This document shows, piece after piece, positions 7,065 to 13,090 of a stretch of 13,667 nt of DNA (position 1 is its first letter; each line of letters opens with the position of its first letter). The notes beneath the pieces were generated by a model. The model was not told the origin of the DNA, made no database searches, and saw nothing but the letters and a program-made list of their open reading frames with translations. Source of the DNA: Lysobacter sp. (GTDB lineage: Bacteria > Pseudomonadota > Gammaproteobacteria > Xanthomonadales > Xanthomonadaceae); contig JASLDW010000090.1 of the NCBI GenBank assembly GCA_030151365.1, forward strand, positions 1 through 13,667, in the 5' to 3' direction. A program made the translations under genes and the position numbers.

Positions 7065-7808
7065 TCAGTCCTGCGCCAGGTAGTCGTGGACGACCGTGCC
7101 GAGATCGAGGGTCAGGTCGGCGACGAAATGCAGCGCCGATTCGACCTTCAGCACGGGCAGGTCGGCGACCGGCGCCAGTGCATGCGGGTGCAGCTCCAGC
7201 GATGCGGGGCCGGTCCATGCGCCCTTCAGCGTCACGTTCGTCGTGAAGTAGCGCACCAGTTCCAGAATGCGCGGCGTGCCATCGACGTGCGGAATGATCT
7301 TGAGCAGGAAGTTGGGCGCGGCGAGCGCCTTCAGCACCGTGGCTTCGTCCACCGGACGATGCTTGTAGCCCATCGTGCCGGTCGCCACCCGCACCGGGCC
7401 GTAGTCGAGCGTGCCGACCAGGGTGTCGCTATGCGTCTTCAGTTTCGGGCTGGCGAGTTCCTTGGGGAATCCCCACAGTTCGCGCCCGCCGGCGATCGGC
7501 GGGTGATCGTCCAGGTACATGGCGTGGACGTAACCGCCTTGCTGGCCCTGGAAGCTCACCGGGATCACCTGTCCGGATTCGGTGTAGTCGCCGAATCCGG
7601 TCGAGTCCGGCATGCGGATGAACTCGTACTTCACCAGCGGTTCGCCGATTTCCAGAGGCTCGGGCACCACGGCACGCAACGCATCGGGATCGGTGCGATA
7701 GGTGATGATCATGAATTCGCGATTGACGAACCGGTACGGCCCGCGCGGATACGCGGGACTGGTGAGCGGCATCGCGAAGGCGTTCTTGCGGACGTCCTCG
7801 ACGTTCAT
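7065..7808 (-). CDS. adc: Acetoacetate decarboxylase
   Basis: This 247-residue cytoplasmic enzyme should convert acetoacetate to acetone and CO2 through a lysine Schiff base. It aligns along its whole length with the Clostridium acetobutylicum enzyme as I remember it: LTSPAYPRGPYRFVNRE near the N-terminus, VVPEPLEIGEPLV, YTESGQ, TLVGTLDYG and MGYKH. The catalytic set is present with a one-residue offset: Arg30, Glu62, Glu77 and the nucleophile Lys116 in GFPKELA. The neighbouring lysine of the clostridial enzyme (PKKL) is Glu117 here. AAGGA lies 7 bases before the ATG. It starts 10 bases after bdhA stops and is followed after 14 bases by the patatin gene, so the three form one operon. The likely substrate source is the dehydrogenase next door. 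Confidence 0.93.
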   Translation of the reverse strand: MNVEDVRKNAFAMPLTSPAYPRGPYRFVNREFMIITYRTDPDALRAVVPEPLEIGEPLVKYEFIRMPDSTGFGDYTESGQVIPVSFQGQQGGYVHAMYLDDHPPIAGGRELWGFPKELASPKLKTHSDTLVGTLDYGPVRVATGTMGYKHRPVDEATVLKALAAPNFLLKIIPHVDGTPRILELVRYFTTNVTLKGAWTGPASLELHPHALAPVADLPVLKVESALHFVADLTLDLGTVVHDYLAQD

Positions 7809-7818
7809 GGGCGAATCC

Positions 7819-8607
7819 TTACAACATCGTCCAGCCGTGGCTGACCACGATCGACTGGCCGGTCAGGGCGTTGGTCTCGAACGCGGCGAGGAACAGCGCG
7901 ACGTTGGCGACGTCATCGACGGTGGTGAATTCGCCGTCCACGGTGTCCTTGAGCATCACCTTCTTGATGACGTCCTCCTCGCTGATGCCGAGCTCCTTGG
8001 CCTGCTCGGGGATCTGCTTCTCCACCAGCGGCGTGCGCACGAAACCCGGGCAGATCACGTTGGCGCGGATGCCGAACTCTGCACCTTCCTTCGCCACCGT
8101 GCGCGCTAGGCCGAGCAGCCCGTGCTTGGCGGTGACGTAGGCCGACTTCAGCTTGGAGGCTTCGTGCGAGTGCACCGAGCCCATGTAGATGATCGCGCCC
8201 GGTGCCTTGCGCTTTTCCATGTCGCGCATGCACTCGCGCGTCGTGAGGAAGGCGCCGTCGCAATGGATGGCGAGCATCTTCTTCCAGTCGTCGAGCTTGA
8301 AATCGGTGATCTTGTTGATGATCTGGATGCCGGCGTTGGAGACCAGCACGTCGACCTGGCCGAACTGCGCGATCACCTTGGCGATGCCGTCGACCACCTG
8401 CTGTTCGTTGGTGACGTCCATCGCCACCGCCATCGCCTGGCCGCCGGCGTCGCGCAATTCCTTGGCGGTCGCCTCCGCGGCGTCGAGGTTGAGGTCGGCG
8501 ATGGCGACGCGGCCACCCGCCTGGGCATAGACCTCGGCGATGCGCTTGCCGATGCCGCTGGCGGCGCCGGTGACGACGCAGACCTTTCCATCCAGTGTCG
8601 CTTTCAT
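7819..8607 (-). CDS. bdhA: D-3-hydroxybutyrate dehydrogenase (SDR family)
   Basis: This 262-residue short-chain dehydrogenase oxidises 3-hydroxybutyrate to acetoacetate with NAD+. The cofactor loop TGAASGIG (residues 13-20), NAG at 91-93 and the catalytic Ser144, Tyr157, Lys161 (YVTAK) are all present. Substrate-binding residues known from Pseudomonas 3-hydroxybutyrate dehydrogenases are recognisable: Gln95, His146, Lys154, Gln198 and Trp259 near the C-terminus. The segment EKQIPEQAKELGISEEDV is typical of this subfamily rather than of general SDRs. The ATG has GGAG 5 bases upstream. It leads the operon with adc and the patatin gene. Together with phaZ about 3 kb away, it supplies the oxidation step of PHB breakdown. 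Confidence 0.95.
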   Translation of the reverse strand: MKATLDGKVCVVTGAASGIGKRIAEVYAQAGGRVAIADLNLDAAEATAKELRDAGGQAMAVAMDVTNEQQVVDGIAKVIAQFGQVDVLVSNAGIQIINKITDFKLDDWKKMLAIHCDGAFLTTRECMRDMEKRKAPGAIIYMGSVHSHEASKLKSAYVTAKHGLLGLARTVAKEGAEFGIRANVICPGFVRTPLVEKQIPEQAKELGISEEDVIKKVMLKDTVDGEFTTVDDVANVALFLAAFETNALTGQSIVVSHGWTML

Positions 8608-8688
8608 GTGTGCTCCGTTTTGTGCGATGCCGCAAAGAATGCAAAGTCGGACGCTAGCACAACGTGAATCGAAACTTTCGGCAACCTG
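8608..8688 (-). promoter_or_regulatory. Upstream region of the bdhA-adc-patatin operon with short palindrome
   Basis: This 81-base spacer lies between the phoA stop and the bdhA start and must contain the operon promoter. A palindrome CGAAA-G-TTTCG (minus-strand reading) occupies 8670-8680 and could be an operator. TTGCCG beside it and TGCTAG downstream are only a weak -35/-10 pair with a 19-base spacer. I see no rho-independent terminator for phoA here. Low confidence in any specific element. Confidence 0.3.
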
Positions 8689-10386
8689 TCAGCGCCTGTC
8701 GGCAGGGGGCGCGAACGCGGCGGGATCCGGCAGTTCGACCGGGATGCCCTGGGCGTCGCAGTCCTTGCGGGCGCATAGCGCGGCGCGCAGGCGCGGGGTG
8801 GCCTGCAGCATGACGTGGAACAGCGAGTTCTCTTCCAGCGCGCCGCGGAAGGCGGCCGCGCCCGGGCCGCGCGCCCACACGCCGACGTCTTCGCCGCCGT
8901 GGGTTTCCGCCGACATCGGGATCAGGGCTTCCTGCATGTAGTCGGGGTCTTCGGTATTGACGTCGGTCAGGTTGGGGCGACCGTTCTCGATGTTCTGGAA
9001 GCTGCCGCCGACATGCGGATAGTGCTTCGGGCCTTCCGGTTGCTGGTCGGTGGCGCCGACGTTGCCGGGGCCGTTGGCGTAGCCGAGGGTGGTGTAGGGC
9101 AGGCCGGAGGCGTCGCGCGCGTATTCCTTGGGATCGCCGCCTTCGCCGCTGCCGCCCTTGACCTTGCCCAGGATCGGATTGCCGCGGGTCGGGTATCCGG
9201 CGAAGGTCATCGTGTGGGCGTGGTCCGCGGTGACGACGATCAGGGTGTCGTCGGTCGAGGTCATTTCGGAGGCCGCGCGCACCGCGTCGGAGAAAGCGAT
9301 GGTGTCGGTGAGCGCGCGATAGGCATTGCCGGCGTGGTGGGCGTGATCGATACGGCCGCCTTCGACCAGTAGCACGAAACCGTTGCGGTTCTTCTGCAGG
9401 CGCTGGATCGCCGCGCGCGTCATCTCGGCCAGCGACGGTTCGCCGGCGGCGTCCTTGGGGCGGTCGTGTTCGTACTGCATGTGGTCGGGCTCGAACAGCG
9501 CGAGCAATGCGCCGTTCGGCGATGCGTCGGCGAGTTGCTTCGCGTTCCACACATAGCTGCCGCCGGGATGGCGCGATTTCCATTCGGCGATCAGGTCGCG
9601 GTCGTCGAGGCGCTGGCCGACCTTGTCGTCGTATTCGGGATCGCGTTGCGAGGCCGGCATGAAGTATTCGCGGCCGCCGCCCATCAGCACGTCGGGACCG
9701 GTGCCGTAGCGCGATTCCACCATCTGCCGCGCGATGTCGATGCAACCGGCCTGCTTCGCCGCTTCCGGCATCTCGGTATCGCCTTCCCAGTTGCGGTCGG
9801 CCGAATGCGAGAAGGTCGCGCCCGGCGTCGCATGGGTGACGCGGGTGGTGGTGACGACCCCGGTCGCCATGCCGCTGGAAGCCGCCAGTTCCCACAGGGT
9901 CAGCGTCGGCGATTTCAGCGCGCCGGCGCAGTCGCCGCGCCTGGCGTCCTGGCCGATGCTCAAGACGCCGATGCGCGTCTTCACGCCGGTGGCGATCGCC
10001 GACATGGTGCCGGCCGAATCCGGCGTCTGCGAGTCGGTGTTGTAGGTGCGGCTGAAGGCGGTGCCGGGGAAGTCCTCGAACGACAAATGGTTCTCCTCGC
10101 CCGACTGGCCCTTGCGCTGGCCCTCGAGGATGCGTGCGGCCGCGACCGTGGTGATGCTCATGCCGTCGCCGAGGAAGACGATCACGTTCTTCGCTTTGCC
10201 CTGCATGGCGCCGCGGCTGGCGGCTTCGGCGGCGCCGTTGCGGAACCACCATGCCGGCGTCTCGCCGTCGGGATGCTGGATGCGCGGCACCTCGACCTTG
10301 GCGGCGGTCGCGGTCTTGGCGGGCGTGGCGGCGCAGGCAAGGCCACTGGTCAAGGTCAGGAGCAGAGCAGGAATGGCGTGGCGCAT
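8689..10386 (-). CDS. phoA: Secreted alkaline phosphatase (PhoA superfamily)
   Basis: This 565-residue periplasmic or secreted phosphomonoesterase releases phosphate from organic esters. It has a signal peptide (MRHAIPALLLTLTSGLACA). The phosphorylated nucleophile is Ser124 in TPDSAGT. Metal ligands are readable as Asp74 (FLGDGM), His185 with HSADR nearby, Glu342-Asp347-His351 (EGGRIDHAHH), Asp388-His389 (TADHAH) and His496 (ETHGGED). The DSAGT and HATPGA motifs are nearer the eukaryote-like/large bacterial enzymes than E. coli PhoA (DSAAS). An extended insert at about 400-490 corresponds to the crown region. The start lacks a Shine-Dalgarno sequence. A candidate Pho box and -10 element lie upstream, so induction by phosphate starvation is likely. 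It diverges from the symporter gene. Confidence 0.94.
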   Translation of the reverse strand: MRHAIPALLLTLTSGLACAATPAKTATAAKVEVPRIQHPDGETPAWWFRNGAAEAASRGAMQGKAKNVIVFLGDGMSITTVAAARILEGQRKGQSGEENHLSFEDFPGTAFSRTYNTDSQTPDSAGTMSAIATGVKTRIGVLSIGQDARRGDCAGALKSPTLTLWELAASSGMATGVVTTTRVTHATPGATFSHSADRNWEGDTEMPEAAKQAGCIDIARQMVESRYGTGPDVLMGGGREYFMPASQRDPEYDDKVGQRLDDRDLIAEWKSRHPGGSYVWNAKQLADASPNGALLALFEPDHMQYEHDRPKDAAGEPSLAEMTRAAIQRLQKNRNGFVLLVEGGRIDHAHHAGNAYRALTDTIAFSDAVRAASEMTSTDDTLIVVTADHAHTMTFAGYPTRGNPILGKVKGGSGEGGDPKEYARDASGLPYTTLGYANGPGNVGATDQQPEGPKHYPHVGGSFQNIENGRPNLTDVNTEDPDYMQEALIPMSAETHGGEDVGVWARGPGAAAFRGALEENSLFHVMLQATPRLRAALCARKDCDAQGIPVELPDPAAFAPPADRR

Positions 10387-10425
10387 GGTGGTCGCTGGCG
10401 GTTTGCGGACGGGATTGGACCGACG

Positions 10426-10459
10426 ATTATGTTTGGAATGAATGGCAGCCAGATTGCAA
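10426..10459 (-). promoter_or_regulatory. Candidate PhoB-dependent promoter of phoA (Pho box plus -10)
   Basis: Read on the minus strand, two 7-mers TTGCAAT (10459-10453) and CTGCCAT (10448-10442) are separated by 4 bases, as in Pho boxes (consensus CTGTCAT repeats). They match 4 of 7 and 6 of 7 positions. Exactly 10 bases further is CATAAT (10431-10426), a 5 of 6 match to the -10 hexamer, with no -35 hexamer at the normal place. This spacing equals that of E. coli phoA. Transcription would start about 30 bases before the phoA ATG. The assignment is by pattern only. Confidence 0.42.
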
Positions 10460-10481
10460 TGAGGGCAGGGTGCCCGGCTGC
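10445..10481. repeat. Nested inverted repeat in the phoA / symporter spacer
   Basis: An outer 6-bp inverted repeat GCAGCC (10445-10450) and GGCTGC (10476-10481) encloses the palindrome ATTGCAAT (10453-10460) and an inner hairpin GGGCA-GGG-TGCCC (10463-10475). The inner right arm abuts the outer right arm. It ends 36 bases before the symporter ATG and overlaps the candidate Pho box. It could fold in the symporter leader or be a protein-binding site. The chance of such a structure in GC-rich DNA is not negligible. Confidence 0.35.
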
Positions 10482-10517
10482 GGTATCGTGTGCGTTTCGA
10501 TCCCCTGGAACGTGTTC

Positions 10518-11834
10518 ATGGCCTGGTGGTTCCGCATCAAATTCTGGAAGCGCGTCGTGCTCGGCTTCGTGCTGGGCGCCCTGGCCGGTTGGGTGTTCGG
10601 GAAGGACGCCGAGACCTGGTTCGGCCCGCTCGGCGATCTCTACGTCACCCTGATCAAGATGATCGCGGTGCCGCTGGTGTTCTTCGCCGTGATCAACGCG
10701 GTGGCGTCGCTGGCCGGGCAGAAATCGATCGCCGCGCTCGCCGGGCGCACCTTCCTGTGGTTCGCCATCACCGCGGTGCTTGCGGTGGGCGTCGGTCTTG
10801 CGGCGGGCTATGTATTCAAGCCAGGTGTCGGCGTCGGAGTGTTGCAGATCGCTTCCGATTACAAGGAGAAGCAGGTCCCCACCGTGCTCGACATGCTGCT
10901 CAACATCGTGCCGTCCAATCCATTCGCGGCGCTGGCCGGCGCCGCCACCGGCAAGACCGACGACGGCATGAGCGTGATGGTCCCGCGCAACGGCACCGTG
11001 CTGCAGGTGATCTTCTTCGCCGGACTGATCGGCTTCGCACTGGTCAAGCTCGGCGAGCGCACCCTGCGCCTGCGCGAACTGGTGCGCGAGGCCAGCGACA
11101 CCATGATCCAGGTGACGCGCTTCGTCCTCGAGTTCACTCCGATCGGCACCTTCGGCCTGATCGCCGCGCTGGTCGGCGGTTACGGCTTCGCCCAGCTCAA
11201 GCCGCTGTTCCAGTTCGTGGTTGCGCTGTACGCCGCCTGCGCCTTCCACATCGTCGTGGTCTACACCCTGTTGCTGGTCGTCCACCGCCTCAATCCGTGG
11301 AAGTTCTTCCGCGGCGCCTTCCCGGGCATGCAGGTCGGGTTCGTCGCCTCGTCCAGTTTCGCGGCGATGCCGGTGGCGTTGCGTTCGGTGCAGCACAACC
11401 TCGGCGTCAACAAGGATTACGCCAGCTTCGCGGTGCCGCTGGGCGCGACCATCAAGATGGACGGCTGCGGCGCGATCTACCCGGCGCTGGCGGCGGTCTT
11501 CATCGCCCAGTACACCGGCATCCATCTCACCACCACCCAAATTGTGACGATCGCGATCGCCTCCGTGCTGGGCAGCTTCGGCACCGCCGGCGTGCCGGGG
11601 ACCGCGGTGATCATGGCGACGGTGGTGCTGTCTGCTGCGCAATTGCCGCTGCAGGTGATCGGCTATCTGTACGCCATCGACCGCATCCTCGACATGATGC
11701 GCACGATGACCAACGTCACCGGCCAGATGCTGGTGCCGGTGCTGGTGGCCAAGGAAACCGGATTGCTCGACCAGAAGGTCTACGATGCCGCCGACACCAA
11801 TGTCGGCATCGTCGATGCGGAAACGTCGGCCTGA
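10518..11834 (+). CDS. Dicarboxylate/amino acid:cation symporter (DAACS family) with altered cation sites
   Basis: This 438-residue transporter belongs to the GltP/DctA/GltPh family. It has about eight membrane helices plus two re-entrant hairpins. Hairpin 1 carries the serine-rich motif VASSSFAAMPV (residues 276-286), and hairpin 2 GSFGTAGVPG (352-361). Helix 7 has TIKMDGCG where NMDGT is usual (Lys313 and Cys317). Helix 8 reads DRILDMMRTMTNVTGQ, keeping the substrate-site Asp392, Arg395, Thr396 and Asn399 but with Gln403 where GltPh has the Na+ ligand Asp405. The retained Arg suggests an acidic substrate such as glutamate, aspartate or a dicarboxylate. Coupling ion is uncertain. ATG at 10518 has only a weak GGAA upstream, and an in-frame GTG at 10512 is possible. 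It diverges from phoA and ends before a stem-loop. Confidence 0.9.
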   Translation: MAWWFRIKFWKRVVLGFVLGALAGWVFGKDAETWFGPLGDLYVTLIKMIAVPLVFFAVINAVASLAGQKSIAALAGRTFLWFAITAVLAVGVGLAAGYVFKPGVGVGVLQIASDYKEKQVPTVLDMLLNIVPSNPFAALAGAATGKTDDGMSVMVPRNGTVLQVIFFAGLIGFALVKLGERTLRLRELVREASDTMIQVTRFVLEFTPIGTFGLIAALVGGYGFAQLKPLFQFVVALYAACAFHIVVVYTLLLVVHRLNPWKFFRGAFPGMQVGFVASSSFAAMPVALRSVQHNLGVNKDYASFAVPLGATIKMDGCGAIYPALAAVFIAQYTGIHLTTTQIVTIAIASVLGSFGTAGVPGTAVIMATVVLSAAQLPLQVIGYLYAIDRILDMMRTMTNVTGQMLVPVLVAKETGLLDQKVYDAADTNVGIVDAETSA

Positions 11835-11850
11835 CCGTATGGCGCGCGGA

Positions 11851-11868
11851 GCCGGCTTGAATGCCGGC
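11851..11868 (+). terminator. Stem-loop after the symporter gene
   Basis: A perfect 6-bp inverted repeat GCCGGC-TTGAAT-GCCGGC starts 17 bases after the symporter stop. It is followed by AAATC rather than a T-run, so it is at best a weak or factor-assisted terminator. It separates the symporter from the ferritin-like gene, which starts 44 bases further. Confidence 0.45.
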
Positions 11869-11912
11869 AAATCGACGCCACATCATTTCCAGCACCAGCA
11901 ACGGAAGCCGCC

Positions 11913-12383
11913 ATGCAGGACGATCTCAAGAAACAGGCCATCGACACCCTGAACCGGATCATGGAGATGGAGCTGGCCGGCGTAGTGCGCTACACGCATT
12001 ACGGTTTGATGGTCTACGGCTATGGCCGCATTCCGATCGTCTCGTGGATGAAATCGAATGCCGACGAGTCGCTGGCACACGCCAGCAAGGCCGGCGAACT
12101 GGTGACGCTGCTCGGCGGCCATCCGTCGTTGCGGATCGGGCCGTTGCTGGAAACCCACAAGCACGACATCGGCGACATCCTGCGCGAGAGCCTGGCGCAC
12201 GAGAAAGCCTCGCTCGAGATCTATTACGAGCTGCTGCGCCTGAGCGAGGGCAAGTCGGTGTTGCTGGAGGAATACGCGCGCGACATGATCGTCGCCGAGG
12301 AAATGCACCTCGACGAGGTCAACAAGATGCTGCGCCGTCCCGGCGACGTCGAGAGCTTCCACGATCACGGCGGCGGCCACTGA
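11913..12383 (+). CDS. Ferritin-like / bacterioferritin-type diiron protein
   Basis: This 156-residue all-helical protein has the four-helix bundle pattern of bacterioferritin and related ferritin-like proteins, which oxidise Fe2+ and store or handle iron in the cytoplasm. Candidate diiron ligands are Glu20 (MEMELAG), Glu52 and His56 (DESLAH), Glu97 (ESLAHEKA) and Glu129/His132 (EEMH). The first pair is spaced E-x-x-x-H rather than the usual E-x-x-H. The central segment LLGGHPSLRIGPLLETHKHDI is characteristic of a bacterioferritin-like subfamily seen in proteobacteria. The C-terminus ends in a small His/Gly tail (HDHGGGH). No haem-ligand Met equivalent can be assigned with confidence. GGAAG lies 5 bases before the ATG. 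The ybiI-like gene starts 1 base after its stop, so the two are co-transcribed. Confidence 0.85.
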   Translation: MQDDLKKQAIDTLNRIMEMELAGVVRYTHYGLMVYGYGRIPIVSWMKSNADESLAHASKAGELVTLLGGHPSLRIGPLLETHKHDIGDILRESLAHEKASLEIYYELLRLSEGKSVLLEEYARDMIVAEEMHLDEVNKMLRRPGDVESFHDHGGGH

Positions 12384-12384
12384 C

Positions 12385-12651
12385 ATGGCCACCGGTTGGG
12401 CCGGCGATGGCGCGGTGCAGGACCAGATCGACGCCACGGTGAAGGACGCGATCAAGCGCGCCCGCAGCCAGTTGCCGCAGGGCCCGAGCCTCGAGCATTG
12501 CGAGGAATGCGATGCGCCGATCCCGGAGGCGCGGCGCAAGGCGCTGCCGGGCGTACGCCTGTGCGTGCCCTGCCAGCAGGCGCGTGATGACGAAGACGCG
12601 CAGTTCAGTGGCTACAACCGTCGTGGCAGCAAGGATTCGCAGCTGCGTTGA
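12385..12651 (+). CDS. ybiI: YbiI-type DksA/TraR C4 zinc-finger protein
   Basis: This 88-residue protein closely resembles E. coli YbiI, with the opening MATGWAGDGAVQDQID, the middle RARSQLP and the C-terminal YNRRGSKDSQLR all recognisable. Four cysteines, Cys39, Cys42, Cys60 and Cys63 (CEEC and CVPC), form the zinc finger shared with DksA and TraR. The long coiled-coil of DksA is absent apart from a short N-terminal helix. By family it may touch RNA polymerase, but the function of YbiI itself is not established. It follows the ferritin-like gene with a single base between stop and start, and precedes rnk by 30 bases, so the three genes may form one transcript. Confidence 0.93.
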   Translation: MATGWAGDGAVQDQIDATVKDAIKRARSQLPQGPSLEHCEECDAPIPEARRKALPGVRLCVPCQQARDDEDAQFSGYNRRGSKDSQLR

Positions 12652-12666
12652 CATACCAAGTTGGTC

Positions 12667-12674
12667 AAGAGGAG
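12667..12674 (+). promoter_or_regulatory. Ribosome-binding site that fixes the rnk start
   Basis: AAGAGGAG lies 7 bases before the ATG at 12682. An open frame could begin at the TTG at 12661, but that codon is upstream of this site and adds seven residues not found in Rnk proteins, so ATG 12682 (or the adjoining GTG 12679) is preferred. Confidence 0.75.
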
Positions 12675-12681
12675 TTCCGTG

Positions 12682-13086
12682 ATGCCCGAGGTTCCGTCCA
12701 TTGTCATGTCCCGCCCCGACTGGGAGCGTCTCGATGCCTTGCTGGAGTCGCCCGCGGCGCGCAATCTTCCGGGCGCCGATGCTCTGCGCGCGGAAATCGA
12801 CCGGGCAGCGGTGGTGGAATCGGGCGAGGTGCCGCCCGACATCGTGACGATGAACACCACGGCGCGCTTCGCCGACGAGGCGGGCGCCAATTACACGTTG
12901 ACGCTGGTCTATCCGGAAGGCGCAGGCCAGCCGGGCACGGTATCGATCCTGGCTCCGGTCGGCAGCGCATTGCTCGGGCTCAAGGTGGGCCAATCGATCG
13001 ACTGGCACCTGCCGGGCGGCAAGAACACCCGCCTGCGCGTGCTGGAAGTGCTCGACCAGCCGGAAGCGCAGGCACGCGCGGGCTGA
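12682..13086 (+). CDS. rnk: Rnk, nucleoside diphosphate kinase regulator (GreA/GreB-like)
   Basis: This 134-residue protein has the length and layout of E. coli Rnk, which binds RNA polymerase near the secondary channel and was first described as a regulator of nucleoside diphosphate kinase. The N-terminal short helical hairpin (about residues 10-50) contains WERLDALLESPAARNLPGAD and LRAEIDRA. The conserved PDIVTMNTTARF links to an FKBP-like Gre C-terminal domain with TLVYPEGA, LAPVGSALLGLKVGQSI and WHLPGG. The conserved LEVLDQPEA near the end also matches. It follows ybiI on the same strand. Its stop faces the NUDIX gene stop with 4 bases between them and no visible terminator. Confidence 0.95.
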   Translation: MPEVPSIVMSRPDWERLDALLESPAARNLPGADALRAEIDRAAVVESGEVPPDIVTMNTTARFADEAGANYTLTLVYPEGAGQPGTVSILAPVGSALLGLKVGQSIDWHLPGGKNTRLRVLEVLDQPEAQARAG

Positions 13087-13090
13087 TCGG

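Noticed and set aside
7051..7218. 56-residue extension of the patatin protein upstream of 7050
   Set aside because: It overlaps the adc coding sequence in another frame, and the family begins near the GGGALGAY loop as in the chosen start.
10320..10386. PhoA signal peptide as a lipoprotein signal (LAC near residue 18)
   Set aside because: The residues before the Cys (SGLAC) do not fit a lipobox. An ordinary signal peptidase I site after ACA fits better.
9466..10653. Long plus-strand open frame antisense to phoA (395 codons) and a similar one at 8815-9372
   Set aside because: Shadow of GC-rich codon bias. The product is low-complexity, Arg/Ala/Gly/Val/His-rich with no domain, while the minus strand encodes a complete phosphatase with all active-site motifs.
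10356..11870. Minus-strand open frame antisense to the symporter (504 codons)
   Set aside because: The product is His/Asp/Gln/Arg-rich without known motifs. The plus strand encodes a full transporter.
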